A DNA stretch of 64,000 bases from Sphingomonas sp. S2M10 (GCF_012650175.1 NZ_JAAILI010000029.1:34531-98530), one strand, 5' to 3'; shown: positions 17,497 through 26,691, counted from the stretch's first letter. The notes: generated by a model not told the origin, from the sequence alone. Made by a program: numbers and translations.

Positions 17497-18813
17497 ATGC
17501 CCGACTTCGCTCGGTCCACCGACCCCGCCGTGCAAGCCCAGCTCGACCGGCTGACCCTGCTCTCCCCCGGCGCCGACATCCTCGGTCTGGAGCGCATCAC
17601 CTGCCTTCTGGAGCGCGTCGGCAACCCGCACCTCCGCCTGCCGCCGGTGCTGCACGTCGCCGGCACCAACGGCAAGGGATCGACCTGCGCGTTCCTGCGC
17701 GCCGCGCTCGAAGCCGCCGGCCTCAGCGTCCATGTCTATTCCAGCCCTCACCTCGTCCGCTTCAACGAGCGCATCCGCCTCGCCGGTACGCTGATCGACG
17801 ACGCCACCCTCGCGCCCCTGCTCGCCGAGGTGCTCGATGCCGGCGGCGATATCGGCGCGAGCTTCTTCGAGGTGACCACCGCTGCCGCCTTCCTCGCCTT
17901 CGCCCGCACGCCGGCGGACGCGTGCGTGATCGAAGTCGGTCTGGGCGGGCGGCTCGACGCGACCAACGTCATCGCCGCGCCGATCGCGACCGCCATCGCC
18001 CAGCTCGGCATCGACCATCAGGCCTTCCTCGGCGACACGCTGCCGCAGATCGCGCGCGAAAAGGCAGGCATCGCCAAGCCCGGCGTGCCGCTGGTGACGA
18101 TGCGCTACGATGCAGAGATCGCCGCCGTGGTCGCGGCCGCCGGCGCCCCCGTCCTCGCGCAAGGGGCCGCCTGGGACTATGCGGTGGAAGGCGACCGCCT
18201 CGTCTATCGCGACGCCAATGGCGTGATCGCGACGCCGCTGCCGGTGCTTTCCGGCCCGCACCAGCCGGGCAATCTCGCGCTCGCCATCGCGATGCTGCGC
18301 CACCAGACCGTGCTGGCGATCCCCGATGCCGCGCTCGCCGCCGCCGCGACCCGCGCCCGCTGGCCCGCGCGGATGCAGCGGCTCGGCCAGGGGCCGCTCA
18401 CCGCATGGTTGCCGGAAGGCACCCCGGTCTGGCTCGATGGCGGGCACAATGCCGCAGCCGGCGCCGCCATCGCCGGCACCGTTGCCGAAGTCGCTGCCGG
18501 TCGGCCCTGCCATCTCGTGCTCGGTATGCTGGCCAACAAGGATCCCGAGGGACTGCTCGCCCCCCTCGCCGCACGGCTGGCAAGCGTCACCACCGTGCCG
18601 ATCCCCGGCCATGCCCATCACGCACCCGACGCGCTGGCGGCGCTGGTCCAGGCGCTTGGCGTACCCGTTGCCACGACCGCCGACGATGTGGCGGGCGCCC
18701 TGCGCGCAATAGCCGGCCGCGGTACCGGCCAGTCGCCGGCCACCGTGCTGATCCTCGGTTCGCTGTATCTCGCCGGCGTCGTTCTCGCCGCGAACGGAGA
18801 ATTGCCCGACTGA
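17497..18813 (+). CDS. folC: Folylpolyglutamate / dihydrofolate synthase
   Basis: Mur-ligase-family enzyme adding glutamate to dihydropteroate or folate, ATP-dependent. The 438-residue protein has the P-loop VAGTNGKGSTCAFL, the SPHLVRFNERIRLAG motif and the central TTAAAFLAFA and LDGGHNAAAG (C-terminal domain) blocks. The start at ATG gives MPDFARSTDPAVQAQLDRL, the usual N-terminus. It follows accD, separated by the long family B repeat that carries the 64-base element. Confidence 0.96.
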   Translation: MPDFARSTDPAVQAQLDRLTLLSPGADILGLERITCLLERVGNPHLRLPPVLHVAGTNGKGSTCAFLRAALEAAGLSVHVYSSPHLVRFNERIRLAGTLIDDATLAPLLAEVLDAGGDIGASFFEVTTAAAFLAFARTPADACVIEVGLGGRLDATNVIAAPIATAIAQLGIDHQAFLGDTLPQIAREKAGIAKPGVPLVTMRYDAEIAAVVAAAGAPVLAQGAAWDYAVEGDRLVYRDANGVIATPLPVLSGPHQPGNLALAIAMLRHQTVLAIPDAALAAAATRARWPARMQRLGQGPLTAWLPEGTPVWLDGGHNAAAGAAIAGTVAEVAAGRPCHLVLGMLANKDPEGLLAPLAARLASVTTVPIPGHAHHAPDALAALVQALGVPVATTADDVAGALRAIAGRGTGQSPATVLILGSLYLAGVVLAANGELPD

Positions 18814-18889
18814 TCGCAACCCGCGCTTATTGCGATTGACTATTAATAACAGAACGGCATGATTGCTCCGACGCCCATCGGAGAATCAC

Positions 18890-19321
18890 ATGCAGCCGTC
18901 CGTCCAGACCCTCGTCACCGCCCTGCCCCAGCTCCAGCCCGAGGATCCGGGCGTGCGGCTGCTGCTGTTCGGCGTTCGCCAGACCGGCGGCAACGGTCTG
19001 CACGATGCCAGCACCGCGCACGCCTTCCTCGTCGCGTTCGGCAAGGGGTTCCGCCGCCCGCTGATGCTGCTGCGCGCGCTGATGCACGAAATGTCCGCCA
19101 TGGCGACCGGTCCGGTGCAGATCGCGCCCTGGTGCTGTCCGCGCATGACCGCGTCCGAAGCGGCGCTGGTCGTCGCGCTGGGCAAGGTCCGCACCAATCC
19201 GGAAGTGGCGGCGCTGCTCCTCGCCGACCTGATCGGCGTCCGCGACGCGACCGGCCTGCTGCCGACCGCGCACGCGCTGGCGCAGAGCTTCGCCGATCTC
19301 GCCCTGCCGCTGGAACCCTGA
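18890..19321 (+). CDS. DUF6628-like protein
   Basis: A 143-residue protein with the pattern GVRLLLFGVRQTGGNGLHDASTAHAFLVAFGKGFRRPLMLLRALMHEMS and a cysteine-containing IAPWCCPRMT segment. I recall this as the sphingomonad family DUF6628, function unknown. The double cysteine could bind metal or form a disulfide. ATG is preceded by GGAG at 6 bases, which decided the start over an upstream in-frame TTG. It converges on ampG with a 4-base gap. Confidence 0.78.
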   Translation: MQPSVQTLVTALPQLQPEDPGVRLLLFGVRQTGGNGLHDASTAHAFLVAFGKGFRRPLMLLRALMHEMSAMATGPVQIAPWCCPRMTASEAALVVALGKVRTNPEVAALLLADLIGVRDATGLLPTAHALAQSFADLALPLEP

Positions 19322-19325
19322 GGCG

Positions 19326-21068
19326 TCAGCGCTCCTGCCCGGCGCTGCCGATCGAGCGATCGACCAGCCCGCTGCGCATCATCCACCAATAGAGCGCGAC
19401 ACCGGGCAGCGCGATGACGGTGGTGAACAGGTAAAAGTCGACATAGCCCATCGCCTCGATCAGGCTGCCCGCCGTCGTGCCGGTGATGAACCGGCCGACG
19501 ATGCTCGCCCCCGCCGAGATCAGCGCATATTGCGCGGCGGTGAAACGCAGGTCGGTCAGCGCCGAGAAATAGGCGATCACCACCACCCCGCCGATGCCGC
19601 TGGCGATGTTCTCGAAGCCGATCGCGCCGGCCATGCCGAGGTTCGAGTGCCCCGCTGCCGCCAGCGCGGCGAAGCTGAGGTTGGAAACCGCCATCAGGAT
19701 CAGGCTGACCATCACCGATCGCTTCATCCCCATCCGCGCGTACATCATGCCGCCGAGGAAGATGCCCAGCATGTACGCCAGAAAGCCGAGCGACACGTCG
19801 TAAAAGGCGATCTCGTCGTTCGAGAAGCCGAGATCGTTGAACAGCAGCCGGAAGGTGAGGTTGGCCAGCGTATCGCCGATCTTGTGGACCAGGATGAACA
19901 GCAGAACGATCAGCGCGCCTTCGCGGGCGAAGAACTGGAGAAACGGCCCCCAGATCCCGGCCGCCACCGTCGCGATGCTGCGGCGCTCGGCGGGCGCGCG
20001 GTGCCGCTCGGGCTCGCCGACGATCAGCCCGGTGAGGATCGCGGGCAGCGCGAAGACGGCGCAGGCGGCATAGCCCGCGGTCCACCCCGCCTGCCCCGCC
20101 ACGACCAGCGCGATCGCACCGGCTGCGACCGAGCCGATCCGCCAGCCATATTGCGACATGCCCGAGCCATAGCCGAGCTCGTGCGGTTGCAGCACTTCGA
20201 TCCGATAGCCGTCGATGACGATGTCATAGGTCGCGCCCGCCGCGCCCATCAGCACCGCGGCGGTGACCGTCGGCCAGATGTTCGCCGGATCGGGGACGAC
20301 CAGCGCCAGGTTCACCGTCGCCGCGACGACCAGCAGGCCGGCCACGATCAGCCACGACACCCGCTGGCCCAGCCGCCCCAGGATCGGGATCGGCACGCTG
20401 TCGACGATCCACGCCCAGAGAAACTTGAAATTATAGACCAGGATCGCGAGCGTGAAGGCGGTGACGGTCGACTTGTCGATGCCCGTCTGCGCCAGCCGGG
20501 TCGTGAGCGTCGCGCCGATCATCGCGAACGGGAAGCCCGAGGACACGCCGAGCGCGAAGGACGCCAGCGGCCCCTTCGCGAAATAGGGCCGCACGCCTTC
20601 GGGAAGCTCCGCGCGCCAATCTGCCGGAGCAGCCGCGCGGCCGAGCACGAACGCGCCGAGAAAGGCGATCAGCGCCGCGGCACCGCCCCAGTCGAGCGCC
20701 AGCGGCGCCCCGGCCAGCGATTTGGGCGGGGAGAACAGCGTGAACAGCACCGCCAGCGCGAGCAACGCCGCGCCGACCACACTCCCTGCCACGATCAGGC
20801 TCGCGCCGCCGCGACGCCGCCAGGCGATGCTCAGCACCAGCGTCGCCCCGATCGCGAGCAGGCCGAGCAGGAATGTCATCGAGGGCGCGAGCCGGGCGGT
20901 CCCGTCGCTCCAGCCCGCCGCGAAGCAATAGCCCGGCACCGGCGCGCCGCCGACGCGGGCCCATGGCACCGCCAGCAGGGCAAGGCCGGCCGCGAGGGCC
21001 AGTTGGGCGAGGACATAGGGGGTGGTGGCGCGGCCGCGCGCCGCGATGGGGGCTTGTTCGTTGGGCAT
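19326..21068 (-). CDS. ampG: AmpG-like muropeptide permease (MFS, PAT family)
   Basis: A 580-residue major facilitator protein with at least twelve hydrophobic segments. The region SGFPFAMIGATLTTRLAQTGIDKSTVTAFTLAILVYNFKFLWAWIVD matches the AmpG signature, and GYRIEVLQPHELGYGSGMSQYGWRIG is the second conserved AmpG block. The family imports anhydro-muropeptides for cell-wall recycling and can affect beta-lactamase induction. The protein is longer than E. coli AmpG because of extra N-terminal membrane segments. No ampC or ampR is adjacent. It diverges from the Rieske oxygenase gene over only 40 bases. Confidence 0.85.
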   Translation of the reverse strand: MPNEQAPIAARGRATTPYVLAQLALAAGLALLAVPWARVGGAPVPGYCFAAGWSDGTARLAPSMTFLLGLLAIGATLVLSIAWRRRGGASLIVAGSVVGAALLALAVLFTLFSPPKSLAGAPLALDWGGAAALIAFLGAFVLGRAAAPADWRAELPEGVRPYFAKGPLASFALGVSSGFPFAMIGATLTTRLAQTGIDKSTVTAFTLAILVYNFKFLWAWIVDSVPIPILGRLGQRVSWLIVAGLLVVAATVNLALVVPDPANIWPTVTAAVLMGAAGATYDIVIDGYRIEVLQPHELGYGSGMSQYGWRIGSVAAGAIALVVAGQAGWTAGYAACAVFALPAILTGLIVGEPERHRAPAERRSIATVAAGIWGPFLQFFAREGALIVLLFILVHKIGDTLANLTFRLLFNDLGFSNDEIAFYDVSLGFLAYMLGIFLGGMMYARMGMKRSVMVSLILMAVSNLSFAALAAAGHSNLGMAGAIGFENIASGIGGVVVIAYFSALTDLRFTAAQYALISAGASIVGRFITGTTAGSLIEAMGYVDFYLFTTVIALPGVALYWWMMRSGLVDRSIGSAGQER

Positions 21069-21108
21069 GGAAGGCGGAAACTAGCCGAAAATTCGGGAGA
21101 GGATAGCC

Positions 21109-22302
21109 ATGAACGCACCGACGCAAGGCCAGCGCGCGCTCGCGACGATGCTGGCGCGGGGCAGCGACGCGGGCACGGGCCCGATCACCCATGTCGATGC
21201 GAGCGTCTATACCAGCCCGGAGCGTTTCTCCGCCGAGCGCGAGCGCATCTTCCATCGCGCACCGCTGGTGCTCGCGCCTTCCGCCTTGCTGCCCGAACCC
21301 GGCATGGCGATCCCGCATGACGGCTTCGGCAAGCCGCTGCTGATCACGCGCGACAAGCAGGGCGAGGCGCATGTCTTCCTCAACGTCTGCCGGCATCGCG
21401 GCACGCGGCTGGTGGAGGGGTGCGACGCCGTGACCGCCCCGCGCCTCGTCTGCCCCTATCATGCCTGGAGCTACACGCTCGACGGCAGGCTGGCGGGGAT
21501 CCCGCGCGCCGAGGCGTTCCCCGGCCTCGACAAGGCCGCCTTCGCGCTGCGCCGTATGCCCACGCACGAAGCCGGCGGGCTGATCTGGTTCGCCTTCGAT
21601 GACGCCGCGGACTTCGGCCATGCCGACACGCTCGCGCAGGATTTCGCCGCCTTCGACCTTGCCGGCCAGCATTGTTTCCGCAGGCGTACCCACCGGGTAC
21701 CGGCCAACTGGAAGCTGGTGATGGACGCCTTTCTGGAGAGCTATCACATCCAGCGGCTCCACGCGGAGAGCATTGCGCCCTTCTTCCAGGACGGCATCTC
21801 CGCCGCCGACCGGATCGGTCCGCACCAGCGCTCCGCGGTCGGCCGCGCCGCCAGCATCGCCGAGCTCGAGTCGGACGACTGGCCCACTCTGCGCGGGGCG
21901 ATCACCTATACCTATCAGATGTTCCCCGGCGCGGTGCTCGCGGTCAGCCCCGATTACATCAACCTGATGGTGCTGATGCCGCGGGCGGTGGACGAGGTCT
22001 GGGTCGAGGATTTCATGCTGATCCCCGAGGCGCCCGCGACCGAAAAGGCGCTGGCCCATTGGGAACGCAGCTGGCAGCTGCTCGACGAAGGGGTGTTCGC
22101 GGCGGAGGATTTCCGCGCCTGCGCGCTGGCGCAGCAGGGGCTGGCAGCGGGCGCGATCGAGCAGGTAACGCTCGGCACGCTCGAACAGGGGGTCCGCGTT
22201 TTCCACGATGCGGTCGATGCGTGGGTTTCGTGCGACGATGCGCCTGCAACCGGTGCGACTCGGCCCGCTGGGCAGGCTTCTGTTCAGGAAGGGGTGGTAT
22301 AA
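21109..22302 (+). CDS. Rieske-type aromatic ring-hydroxylating oxygenase, alpha subunit
   Basis: A 397-residue oxygenase component. The [2Fe-2S] Rieske site is CRHRG...CPYHAW (CxH-x17-CxxH). The mononuclear iron site is in [15 protein letters not shown], with Asp and two His at the expected spacing. No reductase or ferredoxin gene and no small subunit is next to it, so electron partners must be elsewhere. Similar stand-alone proteins act on quaternary amines or aromatics. The substrate here is unknown. Confidence 0.9.
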   Translation: MNAPTQGQRALATMLARGSDAGTGPITHVDASVYTSPERFSAERERIFHRAPLVLAPSALLPEPGMAIPHDGFGKPLLITRDKQGEAHVFLNVCRHRGTRLVEGCDAVTAPRLVCPYHAWSYTLDGRLAGIPRAEAFPGLDKAAFALRRMPTHEAGGLIWFAFDDAADFGHADTLAQDFAAFDLAGQHCFRRRTHRVPANWKLVMDAFLESYHIQRLHAESIAPFFQDGISAADRIGPHQRSAVGRAASIAELESDDWPTLRGAITYTYQMFPGAVLAVSPDYINLMVLMPRAVDEVWVEDFMLIPEAPATEKALAHWERSWQLLDEGVFAAEDFRACALAQQGLAAGAIEQVTLGTLEQGVRVFHDAVDAWVSCDDAPATGATRPAGQASVQEGVV

Positions 22303-22329
22303 CACCGGCGTCGTACAAAGGAGTTCACC

Positions 22330-22461
22330 ATGTCCAGCACCCGCACACGCGCCGCCCCAGCCCCCAAGCAGGCCTCGCCGTCGGAAACGGTCGCGCATCT
22401 GGCGGTCTTGGCCTCGGTGTTCGCCTGGGCGGGTGTGGTCGTCTCGCTGTTCGTGCGCTAA
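22330..22461 (+). CDS. 43-residue single-pass membrane peptide
   Basis: A basic, Ala/Pro-rich N-terminal half is followed by one membrane helix (VAHLAVLASVFAWAGVVVSLFVR) running to the C-terminus. AAGGAG lies 6 bases before ATG, an excellent ribosome binding site. It starts 27 bases after the Rieske oxygenase stop on the same strand, so it may be the last gene of that transcript. It converges on the response regulator gene, 6 bases away. No known family is recognised. Confidence 0.72.
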   Translation: MSSTRTRAAPAPKQASPSETVAHLAVLASVFAWAGVVVSLFVR

Positions 22462-22467
22462 GCGGCG

Positions 22468-22899
22468 TCAGCCGCCCAGGAACAGGTTGAAGCTGCCCGG
22501 CAGGCGGCGCGGCACCTTGCCGCCTTCCAGCACCGCCTCGATGGCATCGATCGCCAGCAGCAGATCGCGCTGGGCATAGGGTTTGGAGAGGCACCCTGCC
22601 GCCAGCGCGCGTGCGTCCGCCGGGCACGCGCCCGTCACGAACAGCACCGGCACCCCGCGCGCGAAAGCGGTCCGCGCCACTTCCACCCCGCTGCCGTCGG
22701 CGAGGTTGATATCCGCCAAGACCAGGTCAAGCGGTTCCTCGGTGTCCACGATCCGGGTCGCATCCGCGACCGAATCGACCGTCGCCACGATGGTGAAACC
22801 CGACTCGCGAAGGAAATGCTCGGTGTCGAACGCCACCAGCGGCTCATCCTCCACCACGAGAAGATGTTCGATTCGCCGCTTCTTCCTTCCGAACAACAT
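22468..22899 (-). CDS. Single-domain response regulator
   Basis: A 143-residue CheY-like receiver without output domain. It has the acidic pair Glu17-Asp18, the phospho-acceptor Asp63 in LVLADINLADGSG, Thr89 and Lys106 in CLSKPYAQRDL. A basic N-terminus (FGRKKRRIEH) precedes the fold. This architecture matches alphaproteobacterial stand-alone receivers that relay phosphate or bind partner proteins. No kinase is adjacent. The ATG used removes a long unsupported N-terminal extension that would overlap the next gene. Confidence 0.85.
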   Translation of the reverse strand: MLFGRKKRRIEHLLVVEDEPLVAFDTEHFLRESGFTIVATVDSVADATRIVDTEEPLDLVLADINLADGSGVEVARTAFARGVPVLFVTGACPADARALAAGCLSKPYAQRDLLLAIDAIEAVLEGGKVPRRLPGSFNLFLGG

Positions 22900-22973
22900 G
22901 CCCTTTGTGCCCCGAATCAACCGCCTGGCGAAGTCCGTAACGCGCCAGTCACGAACTGGCACCGCATAAATTT

Positions 22974-23001
22974 TTGCCAGCCCCGCTGAAATCGCTATAG
23001 C
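22974..23001 (+). promoter_or_regulatory. Candidate promoter of the RluB-type gene, leaderless
   Basis: TTGCCA, 16-base spacer, TATAGC. The -10 ends 6 bases before the GTG start, so the transcript would begin at or next to the start codon. No Shine-Dalgarno is present before GTG or before the ATG six codons later. Confidence 0.45.
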
Positions 23002-23007
23002 GCTGCG

Positions 23008-24531
23008 GTGTCTGACTCCAAGCCTATGAAAACCACCGGTACGCCGCAGCGTATCGCCAAGCTCCTCGCCCGTGCCGGCATCGCCTCGCGGCGCGAGATC
23101 GAGCGGATGATTGCCGAGGGCCGCATCGCCCTCAACGGCGCCACGCTCGATACCCCCGCGACCATCCTCACCTCGCTGCACGGCGTCACCGTCGACGGCA
23201 AGCCCGTGGCGGCGGCAGCGCCCGCGCGGCTGTTCCGCTACCACAAGGCCGCCGGCCTGCTCACCGCCGAGCGCGATTTCACCGGTCGGCCGACCATCTA
23301 TGACCGCATGCCGGAAGGGCTGCCCCGGGTGATGCCGGTCGGACGACTCGATCTCAACACCGAGGGGCTGCTGCTGCTCACCACCGATGGCGAGCTCAAG
23401 CGCGAGATGGAGCTGCCGGCGAGCGGCGTCGAGCGCACCTACCGCGCCCGCGCCTATGGCCAGGTGAGCCAGGAGCAGCTCGAGGACCTGATGCTCGGCA
23501 TCGAGATCGAGGGCGTCCGCTACGGCCCGATCAACGCCAATATCGAGCGGCGGACCGGCGCCAATCTCTGGATCGAGATGACGCTGACCGAAGGCAAGAA
23601 CCGCGAAGTCCGCAACGTCCTCGAGTTCCTCGGGCTTCAGGTGAGCCGCCTGATCCGCACCCGCTACGGCCCCTTCTACCTGTACGACCTGCCCGCCGGC
23701 GACGTCGACGAGATCCGCCAGGCCGATCTGATCACCTTCCGCACCGTGCTGGGCAAGGCCGGCGGCGGCAAGGCGGCGTCCAACCTCCAGTTCGCCACCC
23801 GCCAGCGTGCGATCGAACCGGTCGAGAAACCGGCCAAGGTCGAGCCCGAGGGGCGTCGCCGGATCGCCAAGCCCGCACCGGTGGCCAAGGGCCCGGTGTT
23901 CACCGCGCGCGCCACCCCCAAGGCCAAGCCCAAGGACGGCGAGGACCGGCCGCGAACCGGCGGCCGGCTCGGCGTGCGCGAGGGCAGCGAGGGCGCTGTC
24001 GGCAAGCCTGCCCGCGCCGCCCGTGCAAAGTCCTTCCGCGACACCCGCGAGCCGCGCGCCGGCGATCTGGTCGATCGCCCGCGTGGCCGCCGCGATGCGC
24101 GCGGCGATCAGGGTGCCGAGCGCCCGCGCACCCCGCGCGGCGGCGAGAGCGGCCGTCCCGCCGGCCCGTCGCGCTTCGGCGGTGCCGACGGGGATCGCCC
24201 GCGCGGACCGCGAACGGCGCGGGCAAGCGGAGACTCGGCTGAGCGCAACAGCGGACCACGGCCCTCTCGCTTCGGCGGTCAGGATGGCGAACGTCCGCGC
24301 GGGCCACGCAGCACGGAGCAGCGCGGCGACGGCGCCGAGCGCAATCGCACGCCGCGCCCGTCGCGGTTCGGCGGCGACGAGGGCGAACGTCCGCGCGGTC
24401 CCCGCACGCAGCGTCTCGGCGGTACCACCACGTCCGAACGTCCGCGCACGCCCCGGCCCGGTGGCAGCGGCGGCGGCAATCGTCCGCAGCGGCCCGGCGG
24501 CCCCGGCCGTCCGCCGCGGGAGCGCGGCTGA
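23008..24531 (+). CDS. rluB: RluB/RsuA-family pseudouridine synthase with long basic tail
   Basis: Converts uridine to pseudouridine in 23S rRNA. An S4 domain (IAKLLARAGIASRREIERMIAEGRI) precedes a catalytic domain with Asp in GRLDLNTEGLLLLTTDG. After about residue 245 comes a tail of some 260 residues rich in Arg, Gly and Pro. It contains three imperfect tandem units with PSRFGG and RPRGPR cores, probably disordered and RNA-binding. The start is GTG (leaderless candidate); an ATG six codons in is the alternative. RluB rather than RsuA is inferred from family style. The stop overlaps rsmD by one base. Confidence 0.9.
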   Translation: MSDSKPMKTTGTPQRIAKLLARAGIASRREIERMIAEGRIALNGATLDTPATILTSLHGVTVDGKPVAAAAPARLFRYHKAAGLLTAERDFTGRPTIYDRMPEGLPRVMPVGRLDLNTEGLLLLTTDGELKREMELPASGVERTYRARAYGQVSQEQLEDLMLGIEIEGVRYGPINANIERRTGANLWIEMTLTEGKNREVRNVLEFLGLQVSRLIRTRYGPFYLYDLPAGDVDEIRQADLITFRTVLGKAGGGKAASNLQFATRQRAIEPVEKPAKVEPEGRRRIAKPAPVAKGPVFTARATPKAKPKDGEDRPRTGGRLGVREGSEGAVGKPARAARAKSFRDTREPRAGDLVDRPRGRRDARGDQGAERPRTPRGGESGRPAGPSRFGGADGDRPRGPRTARASGDSAERNSGPRPSRFGGQDGERPRGPRSTEQRGDGAERNRTPRPSRFGGDEGERPRGPRTQRLGGTTTSERPRTPRPGGSGGGNRPQRPGGPGRPPRERG

Positions 24532-25070
24532 TGCGGATCATCGCCGGAGACTGGCGCGGCCGACCGCTCGCCGCCCCCAAGGGCGACACTACCCGTCCCA
24601 CCGCCGATCGCACCCGCGAGGCGCTGTTCTCGATGCTTGCCTCCAGGCTCGGCAGTTTCGAGGGCCTCGCCGTCGGTGACTTTTTCGCGGGTTCGGGCGC
24701 GCTCGGGCTGGAAGCCCTGTCGCGCGGCGCCGCCTCGTGCCTGTTCGTCGAGCAGGACCGGGCGGCGCTGGACGCGCTCAAGGCCAATATCGCCAAGCTC
24801 GGCGCCAAGGGCACCGATGTCCGCCCAGGATCGGTGATGGCGCTGGGCCCAGCCCGCGCGCCGCTCGACCTGATCCTGATGGACCCGCCCTATGGCACCG
24901 GCGCCGGCGTCGTCGCGCTCGACAAGCTGGCCCGGCTCGGCTGGACCGGCCCCGGCAGCTGGATCAGCATCGAGACCGGCAAGACCGAGGATGTCGAACT
25001 TGCCGGCTTCGTGATCGATGCAGACCGGGTGTACGGCAAGGCGAAGCTGACGCTGCTCCGCCCCGCCTGA
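24531..25070 (+). CDS. rsmD: 16S rRNA (guanine-966-N2)-methyltransferase
   Basis: A 179-residue Rossmann methyltransferase with MRIIAGDWRGRPLAAPKGDTTRPTADRTREALF at the N-terminus, the SAM-binding VGDFFAGSGALGLEALSRGA and the catalytic DPPYG. It modifies G966 of 16S rRNA during 30S assembly. The ATG overlaps the stop of the pseudouridine synthase by one base, forming a small rRNA-modification operon. Confidence 0.96.
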   Translation: MRIIAGDWRGRPLAAPKGDTTRPTADRTREALFSMLASRLGSFEGLAVGDFFAGSGALGLEALSRGAASCLFVEQDRAALDALKANIAKLGAKGTDVRPGSVMALGPARAPLDLILMDPPYGTGAGVVALDKLARLGWTGPGSWISIETGKTEDVELAGFVIDADRVYGKAKLTLLRPA

Positions 25071-25074
25071 AGGA

Positions 25075-26337
25075 TCAGCGCCGCCGGGTGAGCAGCAGGC
25101 CGATCAGGCTGAGCCCGGCGGCCCCCGCCAGATACCAACCGACCATGCCGATCCCGCCGCGCTCGACCAGCGTCTGCGCGATCAGCGGGGTGAGCCCGCC
25201 GCCGAGGATGCCGCCGAGGTTGAAGGTCACCGAAACGCCGGTGTAGCGGACCTGCGCCGGAAACAGGCTCGGCAGCCAGCCGCCGAGCGGCCCATAGACG
25301 AAGCCCATCACGAACAGTCCGGCGGCAAGCCAGACGAACACCGCGAGCAGCGACCCCGGCACCAGCAGCACGGGCATCGCCAGCCCCAGCGGCACCATCG
25401 CGATGCAGCCGAGCGCGAGCACCAGGGTCGCGCCGCGCTTGTCGGCCAGCCAGCCGGCGACGCCGATGCCCAGCGCCATGAACAGGATCGCGGCCAGCTC
25501 GGCACCGAGAAAGGCTTCGCGCGGATAGCCGAGCGTCTTGGTGCCGAAGCCGATCGCGAACAGCGTGGCGACGTAGAACAGCGCGAAACAGGCGACGGTG
25601 CCCAACGTCCCCGCCAGCGTCGCGCCGAGATGCTCGCGCAGCAGCACGCCCAGCGGCACCTGCGGCGGCGGGGCATGTTCGGCCGCCTCGACAAAGGCCG
25701 GAGTCTCGGCAATGCGCAGGCGCACCCACAGGCCGAGCCCTACCAGCGCCGCGCTCGCCAGGAACGGCAGGCGCCAGCCCCAGTCGCGAAAGGCCTCGTC
25801 GGTGAGGAACGCGCCGAGCAGCAGGAAAAGCCCGTTGGCCGCGATGAACCCTACCGGCGCGCCGAGCGGCGGGAAGCTGCCATAGCGGTATGCCCAGCCC
25901 TTGGGCGCATATTCCACCGCGAGCAGGCTCGCCCCGCCCCATTCGCCGCCCAGCCCCAGCCCCTGGCCGAAGCGGAGCAGGCAGAGCAGCAAGGGCGCCA
26001 CCCAGCCGATCATCGCGTGCCCGGGCAGGCAGCCGATCAGCACGGTGGAGGCGCCCATCAGCATCAGCGAGGCGACCAGCGTCGACTTGCGCCCGAGCCG
26101 GTCGCCGAAATGGCCGAACACCAGCCCGCCCAGCGGCCGCGCGAAAAAGGCGACGCTGAAGCTGGCATAGGCCGCGACCTGCTGCAGCCACGGCTCCTGC
26201 GCGGGGAAGAACAGCGGGCCGAACACCAGCGCCGTCGCGGTTGCGTAGATGTAGAAATCGTAGAACTCGACCGACGTCCCCACCAGGCTCGCGAACAGGA
26301 TGCGGCGGTGGGAGACGGGCGTGGCGGCATGGGCCAT
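25075..26337 (-). CDS. MFS metabolite:H+ symporter (MHS family)
   Basis: A 420-residue transporter with about twelve membrane helices. It starts RRILFASLVGTSVEFYDFYIYATATALVFGPLFFP, the MHS-family signature shared with ProP, KgtP and shikimate transporters, and has the loop motif GHFGDRLGRKSTLVASL. Substrate is not predictable; organic acids, betaines and aromatic acids are all possible. The ATG at 26337 was chosen because upstream codons are Arg/Cys-rich and not membrane-like. It converges on rsmD with a 4-base gap. Confidence 0.9.
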   Translation of the reverse strand: MAHAATPVSHRRILFASLVGTSVEFYDFYIYATATALVFGPLFFPAQEPWLQQVAAYASFSVAFFARPLGGLVFGHFGDRLGRKSTLVASLMLMGASTVLIGCLPGHAMIGWVAPLLLCLLRFGQGLGLGGEWGGASLLAVEYAPKGWAYRYGSFPPLGAPVGFIAANGLFLLLGAFLTDEAFRDWGWRLPFLASAALVGLGLWVRLRIAETPAFVEAAEHAPPPQVPLGVLLREHLGATLAGTLGTVACFALFYVATLFAIGFGTKTLGYPREAFLGAELAAILFMALGIGVAGWLADKRGATLVLALGCIAMVPLGLAMPVLLVPGSLLAVFVWLAAGLFVMGFVYGPLGGWLPSLFPAQVRYTGVSVTFNLGGILGGGLTPLIAQTLVERGGIGMVGWYLAGAAGLSLIGLLLTRRR

Positions 26338-26462
26338 GTGCGATCCTCCGGCCGCCTCCCTCGGACCAGTCGTCGCGCGGGTCAAGCCGCGTTCAGCGGA
26401 GCGACAGTTTCGGCACGGTATCGACGGTCGCACTCGCTGCACCGGAATTAGGGAGTCGGGAT

Positions 26463-26636
26463 ATGCGCGAATCGCCGATCAAGCGGATGGTCTATGCGGC
26501 CTTTTTCAGCCTGCTGGCGGGCGGGCTGGTCGCAGCCTACAACCCCGTGGAGCATGTGAAGGCAGACCTTCGCGCCGACACCAGCGGCGTGCGGGCGGGC
26601 TTGCATCTCGCCGTTCACGACCTGCTGCACGGCTGA
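26463..26636 (+). CDS. 57-residue membrane-anchored small protein
   Basis: An N-terminal basic stretch (MRESPIKRM) and one membrane helix (VYAAFFSLLAGGLVAAY) are followed by a short soluble tail of about 30 residues. GGGAG lies 7 bases before the ATG. No homologous family is recognised. It stands between the divergent symporter and the convergent phosphate transporter, whose terminator hairpin follows directly. Confidence 0.65.
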   Translation: MRESPIKRMVYAAFFSLLAGGLVAAYNPVEHVKADLRADTSGVRAGLHLAVHDLLHG

Positions 26637-26643
26637 CACGAAA

Positions 26644-26667
26644 AGGGCGGGACCCGCGTCCCGCCCT
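26644..26667 (-). terminator. Rho-independent terminator of the PiT gene
   Basis: A perfect 9-bp stem (AGGGCGGGA with TCCCGCCCT) around a 6-base loop. Read on the minus strand it is followed by TTTT. It lies 24 bases past the stop of the phosphate transporter gene. Confidence 0.8.
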
Positions 26668-26691
26668 CCAAACGCCCGGTGGTGCCGGCCC

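Noticed and set aside
22468..23244. Extended N-terminus (to 23244) for the response regulator
   Set aside because: The extra residues overlap the S4 domain of the divergent pseudouridine synthase and look like its shadow. An internal ATG at 22899 begins just before the receiver fold.
24100..24500. Repetitive DNA as a possible CRISPR or tandem-repeat locus
   Set aside because: The repeats are in frame within the tail of the pseudouridine synthase, are imperfect and have no spacers.
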